From NCBI GenBank assembly GCA_034670405.1, contig JAXDDX010000003.1:3015501-3079500 (forward strand): DNA of 64,000 bases. Reading direction: 5' to 3'. Every line of letters starts with the position of its first letter. Within the stretch, counting starts at the first letter, position 1. The position numbers and the translations under genes are program-made. This DNA is from Hoplostethus atlanticus. Taxonomy: Eukaryota > Chordata > Actinopteri > Trachichthyiformes > Trachichthyidae. Below are positions 11,991 through 25,249 of this stretch, one piece after another. The notes below the pieces were generated by a model. That model did no database searches, was not told the origin of the DNA, and saw only the letters and a program-made list of their open reading frames with translations.

Positions 11991-14074
11991 TTTGCAGTAA
12001 CAAAACGGTTTGAACCCGCAAATCGCCGCTATATTTATTTTAGTTTTTCATGATAGCAAATAGTAGAGAGAGACAAGAAACAGAAAAGACAAAGTGCAGA
12101 GCAATTGAGCAGGCTAATCAGCTACAAGCCACTGAAAGTTTCAAAGTAATGTCAGAAAGACAATGCTTTGCGCCAAAAATAAGGATTGTTGTTTGTAAAA
12201 GTTTGTAAGAGCTTGAAAAACTTTCTATTGGCAATGCATATTCATGAGCATCCTGATTGCCTCAGCAATCTCTAAAATCAACCTTCTAACGGTTATACAA
12301 ATCCTTTATTTATTGTATCTTTGCTCATCTGTATCGATCAATGAATCAGAGTTCATGTAGCTTTTATCAAAGGTGTGCTGAGACTTAGCTATAAGCCTTG
12401 GTGCCAGGGCCCACATATTCCTCCCAAATGCCCTACAAAAGGCCTGATAACCAGGATTATCAGCAGTAAGATCAATTTGCCTGGGATACAATATCACCTC
12501 CAATCCTGTTAATGCTACTTTTAAATTCATACACATCAGCTTAGCAAGCCAACAGATCTGGATATTGGGGCAGGCAGCAACTGAAGGGGCCACAGGGTGT
12601 TGTGATTCACCGTTGCACGCATGTGTACAATTGTATGTTTGACACTTGAGGGCAAAAGAAAGACAGATGGGTGAAAGAAAAGGCGTGAGCAAAAGAGCAG
12701 GGGTATTTTTTTCTCCCTTTCTTTTTTGCTGCCAGACAGTAAGATACAGTTGAATGTTTATGGAAGCCTGCTGGCAGTGGCATCATTATACTTATATTAT
12801 CATTATACTAAAGTGATAACAACTGTGGGGTTTTTTTCTTCTTTTATTGCAGTCTCTTTCTCCCACTGAGCAAAGATACGTCCAAAAGACATCTTTTGAA
12901 CGTCTTTGTCGCACGTTGAAAAGACGTCCCCTGTGTCCCCCCCCTCCTTTTCTCGCTGGTGCATGCTTAAGGTGCTCCGAAGCATGTTGTTTGATCATCT
13001 CCTCGGTTGTGTCTTTGCCCCATTTCATTACTGCAGCTGCAACAGTTGAAAAAGACAAAAAATTATAAATGTGCAAAGGCAACCTGTAGTCATACACCAA
13101 GTCCACATATTTGTATGTAAAAATATATTGCTGGGCTCTCTCTCTCCCTCCCTCTCTTTCAGACAGATGTATATCAAATTCAGTTTTTCCACTAACATTT
13201 AAAAGTGCATCGATATACTCTTTCTTTCAGCAAAAGTAACGGTGGGTAGTCACCAGAATAAGTAATACAAAGCTGTCCAACTTCTTTCACATTAATTTAG
13301 TACTCAGAACAATTAATTTAATTTCCTGTCAGGACTCTGAGTGGGACATTGAGTTGAATGTGAGATGAAAAACAAGATGTTTGGTTTTAAGGCATTTCTA
13401 AAGGCTCTACCAAACCATGATTCTGCAATGCAATCATTAAGCACAGATAAGTTATCGCAGAGATAAGTGGGAAGTATAGTGAAATACTTATAGCACATTG
13501 AGAAATTTCTCTGAATTGAACATTTTTCAGGAAATTCACCTTCTAAACGAATCCATTGTTATGCCTGCCTAGCTGTCGAGGCCGTCTGTGTGTGTGCGTG
13601 TGTGCGTGCGTGCGTGCGTGCGTGCATGTGTGTGTGTGCATGTACGTAAGGAGATACAGGTCAGGGAACCTAGACAGGTTTTGTATCCTCAGGACATAAT
13701 CGGACTTTAATTCCAATCACTTGCATGAGTAGCCACATCGACGTGATTCCCTTCAGGATACATACACAAAAGTGCACGCACACACACATACACACACAGA
13801 CACACACTTGTATCCAAAAGATCAATTAAAACCATTAAGGCCCCCAGCACCTTTTGGGTATATGTGTTTTTATTCTGTGTTATTTGACATCCCTTCTCTC
13901 TCCATTGGTTATGTTTTTCTTCTTGTTTTCTTAGTCTAGTTTTATCCTTCGCTTTGGGACGGTCATTGTGAGTATTGAAGCTTAAATGTGTCTTTACTGC
14001 TTTGATGACCAGAGGTTACGTGATGAACAGATAAAGTAGGGATTAAATCATGGGGCTTAAGGACAATGGCAATT
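11991..14074. other. Intergenic, no gene seen
   Basis: A minus-strand frame at 12306-12692 (128 codons) has no recognisable domain. A GT/GC-type microsatellite (TGCG repeats) lies at about 13585-13640 and a CA run at about 13775-13806. Nothing else is supported. Confidence 0.5.
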
Positions 14075-15599
14075 TTAAAGGGGGGGTATTATACTCATTT
14101 TGGGCTATTTAAACTGTTCCTGGGGGTCTTTACAAGACGTTTGTGAAGTCTATATAAAAAAAAAATCCTAAAACCAGCTTCTGTGGTGTGTGTTTCAGTC
14201 TCTCATTTTCTCATTGTAAAGAACAGGCTGTTTTGAGGACTCTGAGGTTGGCTCTTTATGGCTCTGACTGGCTGTTTGGCCGCCTCACGCTGTGAGTAGT
14301 GCTCAGAGGCGGCAATCAGAGTAGTGCTCATTACATACAACCTCCACGCAATCGCCTGGTGCTGAGGCGGAGAGCAGAGCGCTCATGCTGCTCAAGGTAA
14401 ACAAATAAGCTTGATGCAGAAATCTACCATAACCATGGCGGCCACTCCAGAACCAACACTGTACTGTACTAATGTACTTGTACTAATGGTGGCTAAAGTT
14501 TACCGAGCCTGACACGTTCGACAGACTTATAAAACAGACACTGGTCCCAACAAATAACTTTAAGATGAGTCCTGACTCCAACCAATAACTTTACTTTTAC
14601 TTTTACTTTACTTTACTTTTAATGACTCCAGCTTTAGTTTTCTTACTTCTTCCACGCACAACAAGCCCGTGGCTAGCCCCGCTAGCTCGTTAGCTAACCA
14701 GCAGTCGAATATACTAACCAGACTAATTTGGTAAATTAAATCAAAACATGGTGACACTTACAGATTCCAATTTTGCAGAAGGGTCACGTACCTTATGAAT
14801 TGCTCCATCTTTAAGCTTCAATTTAGATGCTAATCCTGCCGTTGCTCAAGCAGTCTGATCAAAAACAGAAAAAACTGTAGCCGTTGCCGTTAAAAATAAA
14901 ATTAATCCGCTCTGTCCTGGCATTTTCGCGTGTTGGGAGACTGTGCAGGGATCTATGTTGCTGCCTGCATCCTACAAAATAATAACTGGAGAGTTGATAT
15001 AGCGCCGTAGATATGTTGTTGTTTTAGCTTCACTGGTCGGAAAGTAATGGTGCATTCCAGTGTACTCGGAAAAAATGGCGTCCGAATGTGATATGCGCCG
15101 ATTCTATTCACTAATGGCGCTGTAGTAGTTGATGTTGAGTTTAGATGCTTGTAACATTCTGAGACTTGCCATACAAACATGAGTTTGCTGCAGGCGATTA
15201 TGTTTTCCTGAGCAGATGCACTGGAACACATTTAGATTGGAAGTTAGGAATACCGACTCGGAATTATCGATTTCCGAGTACAATGGAATGCACCATAAGC
15301 AACGGCTTGCAGCGCTGCCGTAATGCCGTAAATGGGATTGGTTGTTCACCTGGGCGTGGGCATGCTCTGAGAGGGGCTGGATTATGTTAAGAAGCGCCCG
15401 TTATGACGTCCAAAGGGGCTACTTTCTGAAACGGCCTGTTTTTCTCCTATCTTTGGCACCGTTTTTGGAAAAAGGAAAATACAGAAAAACGGGTTGACTT
15501 CCAGATTTCAAATTTTCTCAGCTGCTTAGGTAAATGATTTCCTGTGGAACATGTATAAGCGCCAGGAATAAGCCATTTTCCATAACATGGGACCTTTAA
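14075..15599. mobile_element. TTAA-flanked DNA transposon (piggyBac/Kolobok-like, non-autonomous)
   Basis: The left edge reads TTAAAGGGGGGGTATTAT (TTAA at 14075-14078). The right edge, reverse-complemented, reads TTAAAGGTCCCATGTTATGG (TTAA at 15596-15599). A TTAA duplication with AAAGG-type ends is the hallmark of piggyBac and Kolobok target sites, and TTAAAGGTCCCATG ends are common in fish. The 1.5-kb interior has no transposase frame. A second element is nested at 15048-15295. The outer inverted repeats are short or degenerate at the left end, so the exact superfamily is uncertain. Confidence 0.6.
15048..15295. mobile_element. 248-bp MITE with TAA target duplication (PIF/Harbinger-like)
   Basis: The ends are TGGTGCATTCCAGTGTACTC and, on the complement of the right end, TGGTGCATTCCATTGTACTC, continuing through GGAAA. 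TAA flanks both sides (15045-15047 and 15296-15298). A 3-bp TWA-type duplication fits PIF/Harbinger. The element sits wholly inside the TTAA-flanked transposon, so it inserted later. Confidence 0.75.
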
Positions 15600-18500
15600 G
15601 TACCACCTTTAAGTGGTATGGGTTACATACCAAATAGGGTGACAGAGCCTCCTTGGCGGAGGTAAAAGAAATTATTATCCTGTTTGGCAGTGAGGGGAAA
15701 CTCACATGTCTGGGTGCTTTGCAGTAGACCACCTAGCACTGTCATGCTCCAAAGTTAATGAAAAAACTAATATATCATCATATTATATTATAAATACAAA
15801 ACATAAATGCAGCCACACTCCAACAGCTGGCACCCAGGACAGTATTTCAAATTAGATAAACCTCCTATCATGAACTAAATAATATCATAAAAGACACACA
15901 AACTAAGTACCATTAGCATATGTGTATAATTAGAGACACAGGGGAAAGACGGAGAGAGAGACTTCCCTCTCTTTCCTCTGTAGAGGTTGAGTGATGAGAT
16001 TGAGATGTGAGGTATGGGATTGCTTGTGACACCACTTTGAAACAACACCTGCTACCTCGCTAACACGTTTAGCATAAAGTAATCAAACTTTTCTCATTAT
16101 CTCAGCAATGCAAGCCAATTAGACATGAAACATCAACAACTCTGCAATTATATACAATTACAACTCATTAAGCCCTGATTTACTTATGTTTTAATTAGCT
16201 GGCGCCGCACTTTGCATTTCAGACGATGTCCTCGTGGTGGTGGTGGTTGTTGTCGTTGCTAATGTGGCTGATGTTGTTTGTTGGATTGTTGCGCTTGGGT
16301 GAGCAGAGTGTACTCTTGAGGCCATCAATCTCCTCCTCCTTGCCGTAGTATTGGTTCTCATACCGCCAATACACTCAATGCCTGACATTCTGAATGGCAG
16401 GGGAAGTCTTGTGCCTGTTTGTGGGCTGTGTTTCACTTCTATTGATATGGATATTTGAAGAATGAGTATGTCAAAAGTTCTGCCGATTTTTTAACAGCAG
16501 AACTGATTTGTCAATAAATAAATATGGGCTAGAAGAGCCCTTATTTCATCAAGTTTATCCCACTCAGATTCACTGACATTTATTTTACTTCCCTGACATT
16601 AATTTTAATTGCAAAATAAACCCGTAGAGGCAGATATAGATTATTTTTTACTGAAAGTGTGGTGTGTCCAATACAGTAAATAGAGCATAGCATATCCCTA
16701 CACCAGTGGACAACGCGTAAGCAAACCCTTTATGTGGTGGCTTTCCCATTTCTGGGCCTTTACCATCTTTACATGAATAAGGAAGCGATGGAAGGAGTTG
16801 GAGGGAGAGAGGAGGGGAGAATGATGGATTTAGAAAAGCTCTGTAATTGTTGAAGGGAGGGTTGGGCATGAGGATGAGGCAAGAGGAGAGAATGGAATTG
16901 ACGCTACAGATTACCCATTCGCCACTCCTCCATCGTGGTCTGTGAACGGAGTAATTTAGTTATTTCACTTTAAGCTCCTTTCATTTCTCCCCAGCCACAT
17001 TTTAACCATTTTTAGTATCAATTGTCTCTCGCCTTCGTGACAGAAACAAACCAAACCAATTTTCTCCCTCTTGTTTTTGAAGAGGCAATCAGCAAAGTGT
17101 CCTTGGTTTGATTAGATTCCAAGCCGCTGTCTTCCTTCCGTCCATTCACATGCTTTCTTTTTAGGGCTGTTTCTTTTTTTTTCTTCCTCTAAGTGAGAGG
17201 AGAGTTCAATAAGGCTTTGCCTTTAACTCTGCCAAGATTACATAGAGTTAGGAATACTCCAGGAATACTTGACCCTAAATAGGCAACTCTATCTTTCCTC
17301 ACACCCTCTCCTTTACACCGATGCATTGTCCTCAAACATTAAATGACCATCAAGAGACCATCTCTGCTTATGTGCCCAGGCACTGCTCCCTAAAAAGCTG
17401 CACTCTACTGCTGCACTGTATGACTCCCTGAATGACCACAGGAGCCTTCGCCATACGTCTTCCTCCTCCATTCTACCAGAATGTATTTTAAACTTTACTC
17501 TTAACCCTCCTTCCACTTATCATTCTGTAGTCCATTCTCAGTTGCAGTTCTCCATGAATCACCTTGATTATGGCTTGATTCATATTAGAAATTCAGTTTT
17601 AATGTGATATTGAAGTTTAATACAACATTTTTAATATTTAGTTTCCTTACTTCCATGAGTCCATACACTGGTGGGCCCAGGTATTTGTAGCGATACCACT
17701 CACATCCATCTTGGAAATATACTCAAACCTAATATTAACATTACAAATAATGCTATATTTTTGATGCTATATATTTATGTGCTACGATCACACTGGGATT
17801 AACAAATGCTAAACCGTTATCCAATTTCACTCACTCACACACACACACACACACCACACACGCACACACGCTGCTGGAAGAGCTGCGTGCTATAAATGAC
17901 TCAGGGTGGATATAGAGAGAGAGAGACTTAAAGTGAATTTTGATTGAGGGCTTTTCTAAAGCACTTATACCTTGATATGAGTGTGGACAGTCAATATCCA
18001 ACACTAACTACCCCCGAAAGCCATGGTCAACACTGGTGTTGAGGATCACCCACATGCTCCCTGTCCATATGAAAAGCCACTTCAGTTTCAAAACATGTTT
18101 CAGCATGTGAGCACTTTTCCAGATGCATGGTATTATCTGTTGACCTTGCAGAAGGCCACTATTTTCTAGTGGGCTTTCTATTCTCTTTCTTCCTGTGTGC
18201 ATGTGCGTATGTGCAGTCTGCTCCCTCTCTGTACCTCTCAAGGTTAACCTCATTACCTGTTGTGAGATCAGAGCGCAGAACGCAGGAAATCATTAAACAC
18301 AATTATGAACAGAACCTGATTGGAGTGTGGCAGAGTAATATGGAAAGAGAGAGACAGGGAGAGCATATCGGCCCTCACCTTGTTCCTCTTTCCTTTTCTC
18401 TTCCTCCTCTCATCCTCTCCTCCTCTTCTTGCCCCTCCCATCTTTTCTCCAATTGAGACAAACAGTAACAATTTTGAGAGGGACATAGGGAGAAGGGGAT

Positions 18501-21500
18501 GAACCGAGGACAGAGGTAAAATAAAAAGTTAGGTGATAGAAGGATGCATAAAAAATTCCGGGTAGTCAGACAGCCACGGATCAAAAAAGACAGGAAATTG
18601 GAGGCTGAAGAGAGTTGATGGTCTAAATTAATTGCCGGCAGTACCCCCACAGATATTCCAAAATTGCAAAAATAAAATGATCCTCAAATTATTCTCACAG
18701 AGGCTTAAGAAAGTGTCAAGTCGTCTTTCTGCTCAGTGGGAGTGAAAGGCAAAATGGAAAAATTACTACTTATTAGGCTTTAATTTAGCAAAGGAGAGAT
18801 GAAGATGGCAGCAAACGACCCCAGACACTCCTGGTTTAAATAAATCAAACATTCTACTCACACTAGAGAGACGTGCTGAAATATCTGTGTGTGTGTGTGC
18901 TCTTGTGCAACTATGTGTGTCTGTGTCAGTATTCTACCTGTCTATGTACGTGGTGGCGGTAGTAAGAGGTTAGGTAGGTGTGTGTGTGTGTGTGTGTGCA
19001 TGCATACTGTATGTATATGCATGTTATTGTGCAGATGCATGTATCCACGTGTATCAAGCCGATGTGCTCAGTGTGTTTTTGTTTTGATATGTTCGTGTGT
19101 GTGTGAGTAACTTGCATGAATCTGAAATTGGCAGCAGAGCATACGACTTAATCAGGCATGGAGGCGCTAGCATTCTAAAGTGAGTAATCAGTAAAGAGAG
19201 GATGAATGGAGGAAACAAACAGGCTTGATGAGCAAGTACAGCCAAGGATCAACAACAGAGAGGGAAGAAGAAAATGTATTGGACATTTTGATGGAGTCTT
19301 TACAGACAATGCAGCAGAAAACTACACAATTCAATAATAAGTGTGATGAAATACAACTATAACTAAGCCTTAAATTGTATCTGTATCATTGGAAGACTTA
19401 TTTTGTATGTTTCTGTTTAAAAGCCCATCATTTTCCACAGGGAAACTTCTGATGTCAAACTTTGTCCGTCCTCTAAACTAACTAAATAAGTCTGGATCTC
19501 AAAGCTCCAAAAATCACTCCTCAGTTTCTTCCAAAACTGATGTTAATGCCGCCATGTTGCTTGCTGTCCCAATAGTGGAGGAGAGAGAAGCCACTCCTAA
19601 AGTTCCTTCCTGCTAGAATAGGAGTGGTAGTGAGGGAGGGGAGGAAAGGAGTTAGTGAAAAAGCTTTGGGATCCATCCATTGTTTCACCTTTCCTTCCTC
19701 AAATGGGGTTTCTGCACCATGGAAGCAGGGGCACAACAGATGTGAGTGCGGGAAGGCCTTGACGACTCAGCAGGTGGGCATCCCGGATCTGGTGAGAGTT
19801 CCAAGAAAATGTGGATTCATATGGTTCTCTAATGGCCGTATATGGCCTGTGTCATAGTTTTTGAGGAGAACCAGAATCACCAGCAGCGGTGCCGCATTAA
19901 GAGCTGTGACTAATGATGAATGTCCTGTCAGGGTGAATTAGAGCCACAGACAGCACCACATACAATCTGCCTGGAAGACTGCCCAGTGAGAGAGGGAGAA
20001 AAAGAGAGAAAGCTAAAAAAAAAAATAGTGAGGGAAGGAAAGAAGTGATGGTGAGAGCACAAGGGGAAGAGATGGGTTGAGTGAGCTTGAGGGACGGATG
20101 GCGAGAGAAAGGCAGAAAGCTAGAATGGAGGTTAAGGAAAGAAGAGGAGAGAGAGACTTTGTGGAAACGGGAGGGAGGAAGGGCAGGTAAAAAGATGGGA
20201 AGGGAGCTAGAAGGAGAATGTGGCATTGAAAAGATGACCTGGAGATGGAGTTTATGGGAACTGATGGATGGGATACAGTACAGAGACAGGATGAGAGATA
20301 CAGAAAGAGTGGGAGTTTTGAAGACATGAGGAATAAAAGGAAGGATGTGTAGAGCGAAAAAGAAACAGGGACAGAACGGGAGAGGGGTACAGACAGAGGG
20401 ATGAAGTAAACTGGAATACACAATCTTTTAGAATCTCCTCTCTTCCTCCTCTACTGTCACTCAAAGCTGTTGGCATGGAAACCGAGGGATGAGTTTCCCA
20501 GTTTGTGACACGTTTTGTAGAGTGTGACCGATTTGTCACCCCATCTGTGACTAAACCACTGTTGCTGTCTCAGCTGATCGATACACATGCACGCGCACGC
20601 ACACACACACGACACTGTGGTATATATATATATATATATACACAGTGTATATATATACACACACGCCCAAAGCTTTGAGTTAGAGGCATAGGTCTGTATA
20701 TGTGTGTGTGTGCATGTGTGTTTGTATACAAGTGCTATTGTACGTGTATGTCAAAATGGTTTGCGCATGCATGTGAACCGTTGTGTGTGTGGTACATGTG
20801 TATGTGCATGCACATAACTTGCATGGCCTGTATACTGGGTGTTCCTAGAAGTTTACCATCAGTCATGTAAACCTGCTTGTTGTTGGGAAACCCGTGAGTT
20901 ACAAAGTCTTCTTTTACTGTCCAGTGTGGTAACAAAACACAACAGATATATGACAGATACATCAATAGGACATAAAACACACACCACCTTTTCCCAGTGT
21001 TCCATCTGTGTGTGTGTGTGTGTCCCATTTGTTTTTTGCACTAGTAGTAGCAAAGTGTACTGCCTGCCTCTCCTCAACAAAAGCATAACACTCTGAATGC
21101 CTAGATGCAATGTCAATTATATATGAAGTGTCTTCAGAGCTACAACTTTAAGTCACTGGCAAATGGATAGTGAAGACACAATCACAGACCTGCTGATCAC
21201 AGAGACGTGTTTCACATAAGAACAGACCTCAGTAATTTATGAATTTAATACAGATGCGTTGTTTGGTTTGTAAATGCACAATAAAACAAAACAGAGTGAT
21301 GTAACAGTATTTTCAAGTGCACTCATGCTCAGATGCCTAGGCAGGACACATTTTGGAGGACAGGGGCTCAAGCCCATAAGCCGCTGGTTTTTGACGGCAC
21401 ACAGTCATATTGGACCTCAGGATTGACTTTTATGTTAATACATTATTACCGTTGAGGTGGAGCAGATTACATACTTGATGCTAGTGTTACATCACTTCTG

Positions 21501-21627
21501 AATGGCATACCTGAATACTGGTTCTCAGGGCTCCTCAAAACTATGGCTGTGAGAACACAGAAGTGGTAACAATAACTGGTTGTAGGCTGTACTTTAAGAA
21601 TGACTGACAGAGTGTGAATCACACACA
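15600..21627. other. Intergenic with simple repeats; no gene seen
   Basis: It holds a long run of short frames with no domains. Simple sequence includes a CA run near 17831-17855, GT tracts at 18885-19000 and 20700-20790, (TA)10 at 20621-20640 and a purine-rich tract at about 19985-20400 that generates open pyrimidine-strand frames of up to 174 codons. Stretches at about 16060-16200 and 16905-17130 are free of simple repeats and AT-rich with TAATTA-type motifs. They could be regulatory, but nothing in the sequence proves it. Confidence 0.45.
19985..20400. repeat. Long purine-rich tract
   Basis: The plus strand is dominated by G and A in runs such as GAGAGAGGGAG and GGAAGGAAAG. The low-complexity composition explains the overlapping open frames on both strands here. 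Confidence 0.7.
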
Positions 21628-21628
21628 T

Positions 21629-21958
21629 GGTAAATGGTAAATGGACTGTACTTATATAGCGCTTTTCTAGTCTTTTCTGACCACTCAAAGCGCTTTACAC
21701 TACATTCACATTCACCCCGTTCACACACATTCATACACTGATGGCAGGGCGCTACCATGTAAGGTGCCAACCTGCACATCAGGGGAATCTAACCATTCAT
21801 ACACATTCACACACCGAAGGCACAGCTTCGGGAGCAATTTGGGGTTCAGTGTCTTGCCCAAGGACACTTCGACATGCGGACTGGAGGAGCCTGGGATCGA
21901 ACCGCCGATCTTCTGATTAGCGGACGACCCGCTCTACCCCCTGAGCCACAGCCGCCCC
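21629..21958 (-). mobile_element. Full-length tRNA-derived SINE
   Basis: On the minus strand the element begins near 21958 with a tRNA-like head: GTGGCTCAGGGGGTAGAGCGG (A box) and, about 35 bases on, GGTTCGATCCC (B box). The body carries GTCCTTGGGCAAGACACTGAA, then AAAGCGCTTTGAGTGGTCAG and GCGCTATATAAGTACAGTCC. It ends in ATTTACC repeats (21629-21642 on the plus strand). The order, RNA polymerase III boxes and short-repeat tail are those of a complete fish tRNA-SINE of about 330 bp. The same GTCCTTGAGCAAGACA motif recurs in the degenerate copy at 33180. Confidence 0.9.
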
Positions 21959-22194
21959 AATCAAATGCATTTCTTCAACACTTCCTTCATAGACTTGAAA
22001 TCCAATTTCTTTAAAATCTCCCTTTGACATTGGCAGGTGTCTTCTTCTAATTCTTCTTCTTCTCCATAATATTTGGTTTTGCCCCGTGCGTGCATGTGTG
22101 TCTGATGTGTGTGATAAACTCAGCAGCTGTTGGGCTAGATGTTGTTTGATCTTTAGACCTCTCCCTCTTCAGACTCAATGATTAATGAGAGCAT

Positions 22195-22620
22195 GGGCCT
22201 GTCTCATGAAGCATGATTAGTGGGTTACTGAGCTAACTTTGGGCTTAACCCATGCTTTTCGTCTCTCAAAGGTGGCTCACTTTATAGCTGGGTAGATTAC
22301 CATGGTAATTTAGGCTGCACACCTAACCTAATCTGCCCTAGAGCAAAAAGTCTGCCTCCTCACCAATCAAGTCAAAATGGCATGATCATTCCAGGAGGAT
22401 CCCCTGGACATTTTTTAATAACCTTTAATGCAAAACTTCCATTAACAAAACTAGATATGAACAAAACATTGCATACAAATACCTGTACAGAGGCATACTA
22501 TTGAACAGATAGTAAGAAGGGCTCTTTGCAAGGCAATGGTGTTTAGAAACCGACAGAATGCCTTTGCTTCCCATAAGGATTTATTATATTAAAGATATAA
22601 TAAATATCTGTAGCGTTTCC
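22195..22620 (+). pseudogene. PIF/Harbinger transposase remnant (N-terminal part)
   Basis: A frame at 22500-22611 reads IEQIVRRALCKAMVFRNRQN followed by AFASHKDLLY, with a stop where an E or Q codon would be expected, then RYNKYL and another stop. The pattern RRAxxxxxVFRxRxNxxAxxxxxLxxRY resembles the N-terminal region of HARBI1-type Harbinger transposases as I remember it. Upstream, 22195-22330 looks like an element end (GGGCCTGTCTCATGAAGC). The catalytic part is missing. The assignment is by eye. Confidence 0.5.
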
Positions 22621-25249
22621 AGGCGATTTGCCCACTCTGGCTATAAAGGAGGGCTTCTATTAAATAGCAGGTAGCTGACATCAGTTGGCTATAGTTATCA
22701 ATAATGAATGAAATTTACTGTCGCATATTAAGTGCTCTGAAATTCATTAGGATTCCTGAGAGTGATTGGTGTAATAGATTGTACCCATATTCCATCACAG
22801 CCCTGGGGAACATGAGGCGGACTTTGCTAATAGAAATTATTTTCACATCCAGAATGTGACGACACAACATTGTATCAATGAACAGTATGCCCACTGTGCC
22901 TTAATGACGGGGCCGTGACACAACTATTTACTCACGCATTAACTCTATCTATTTTCCTTCAGCAATCCTCTCTACTCTTGGCAGCAGCAACTGTGTTACT
23001 CTTGGCTGTTTTTTTATTGTTCATATTTATTCATTATAACAGTATGTTCTACTTGAGAGAAAAACATTAAGGTTAGTAATCCAATTCTACAGTCTACTTA
23101 ATGTGTTGAAACTGCCGGCAGCATTATGTTAGTATAACCCAACAATTGCACAAGTCTAGTTTATTGCCTTTATTGTTTTATTATTATTTTTTTAATATTC
23201 TATAGCGTTTCATTTTCCCTCCTGAATCGTTTTGCTGCTGCAATGACCTAATTTCCCCATGGGGATCAATAGTTTCATCCTATGTTAAATCCACTGCTCT
23301 GGATGTTGCATGCAATTGGGTATTTGATACAAACCCCACACCTTTTATGAAAACATTTAGGCTATTTAAAAAGGGGGCGAATGTTTCTTCCTGTAACTTC
23401 AAGTAAACTAACCTAATTCACTTAATCACACAACCTATGTCACAAAATACAGGCCAGATTTCATTGGCATAATGTTTTAGTAAATTGAGAATTGCAAATT
23501 TCAGCTACAAGCTCAGATGTAATACTGAGAAAACAATGAAAAATTGCATCAAATAATTTCAACAAATCTATAAATCAATTTGGTACATAAAAGTGTGCAT
23601 AACACACAATGTCCACTGAAAATGGTAGAAGTAAAGAAGTGTATGTGCTGGATTCCAAAAATCTATAGGGTTATTATCACATTTAATTGTCCTTTTAATT
23701 GTGATTAAGTGCAATAGTGCAAAATTATGTACAGCCTATTTGAAAATGATACAGTGGGGTCCTCTCTCATATGAAAAATAAATATATGTAAAATATAAAT
23801 TACAACATATTTTCAATAACTACAAAATGTATTAAGCATACCAATTTTTAACTGGTATGCTTCCATATATCAGTCTCAAGTGCTCCCTGAAAGAACTATG
23901 ACTTGCCCTGTCATTCTTTCAATGATTTGACTTTGTGTTTCGAGGAAACGCCTCTAGGACTCTGAGGTAGTCATTGGAGTTGTGATGTGGATGGGAAGGA
24001 GTTCAACAGTCACTGCCAGCATGATTTGCAAGATGTTTTCCTCTTTAAAGTAGTGGAGGAGTGACTGTCTGCACCGCTGCTTGCACAAAACTTCCCTGTT
24101 GTAAATTAAGGACAATTCAGTGCGCAGCTTGAGCTTGATCTTGGACTTTTGTGCAACAAAACTGTGCACAAAACAAACAAAATGCTCCTTGGCATTGGCC
24201 AAAATGATGTTGCAGATCATCCCCTGGTTTGTCTCCAGCTACGGCTGTTTGTGCTGGGAGGAGGCCATTTGGAAAGATGCAGCACTCGGCACGCACAAAG
24301 CTGAAACAGATTCATGGAGCACCCTCTGAATGTTCTCCATGAAGCACTATGTACATACACTGCAACATGGTACAGCGACATGTGATAAGATTGTGTCAAA
24401 TGAGCCCAGGAAGTTGAACTCCCAGTCCTCCAAAAGATGCAGAAATCCATCGGCCTCCCTCTCAGTGGTGGGATCGAAGTTGCTACTATCCAAAATTGAA
24501 CTGGAAGCACTCAATGAGATTATCTTTATGCTCATACACTGTGCTGACAGCACAGGAATGGAAATTCCACCTTGTCTGAGATGTTCTTGGCAGTCTGCGC
24601 TTTGCCACATCATCCAATACACCTGTTCTCTTTGGGGAGCAAGTGAAAAAAGGAAAGAATCCACTTAAATTAGAAAATAAAATGTGCACTTGTGAAACAA
24701 TGTTCAATTTGTGTGCTTAACAATGAATATAGTACACATATTGGATCTTTTTGAAAACTCGCCATGCTGTGCCCTCACACTTGCACCATCATTCATCATC
24801 CATTGTCTGCTCTAGAAGGACGGTAGCAAGCTGTTGCAGAAAGGCCTTGGCAATATTCTCTGCATTGGCCGTCTATCTTGACGTGAAGCTGTAGAACCAC
24901 TCCTGAACTTGACTGGCTTTATCAACATAACAAGCACTAATTGAGTTTGTGTTGAGATATCAGTGGCCTCATCATGGCCTCACAAATCAATTTGTGTGTT
25001 AACCATGAAACGTAACAGTCAATGATCCTAGAGAGAGAATTTCCTATTTCTGTCCACCCCCTTGTTGTGTGTGGCAACTCTGATTGTACAGCTGTCACTG
25101 AGCTAGCTATATCCTTCTGCCTGAATGTGGCCAGCTTCAGCATAGTGTCCATATGGACCTTGCTGTACTGGTGCATTGTTATCTTTTCAGAGAGATGCTT
25201 TAGCCAAACTGCTTCACAATAGGTTTCTCCAACAAACTCCTTCTTTCAA
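22621..25249. other. Intergenic; a possible degraded coding remnant
   Basis: Most of this is AT-rich and featureless. A LINE-tail-like motif lies at 23233-23275 (TTCCCCATGGGGATCAATAG). Minus-strand frames at 24217-24664 shift between two phases and include FLHLLEDWEFNFL followed by GSFDTILSHV. This reads like decayed protein, possibly of a transposase-related multicopy family, but I cannot assign it. Confidence 0.35.
23233..23275 (+). repeat. Possible LINE 3' tail remnant
   Basis: TGCTGCTGCAATGACCTAAT followed by TTCCCCATGGGGATCAATAG is a degraded form of the end seen more completely at 41850-41915 (GCTGCTGCAACCGCAAAATT and GGGATCAATAAAG). Confidence 0.4.

Noticed and set aside
12306-12692. 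128-codon minus-strand frame
   Set aside because: No recognisable motif. The length is possible by chance and nothing nearby supports a gene.
19897-20423. Minus-strand frames of 174 and 136 codons
   Set aside because: Both arise from a purine-rich tract read as Ser/Pro/Leu, and they overlap in different phases.
24217-24664. Named transposase or zinc-finger gene on the minus strand
   Set aside because: The short peptide FLHLLEDWEFNFL is suggestive, but the frames shift and no catalytic or zinc-binding residues can be placed.
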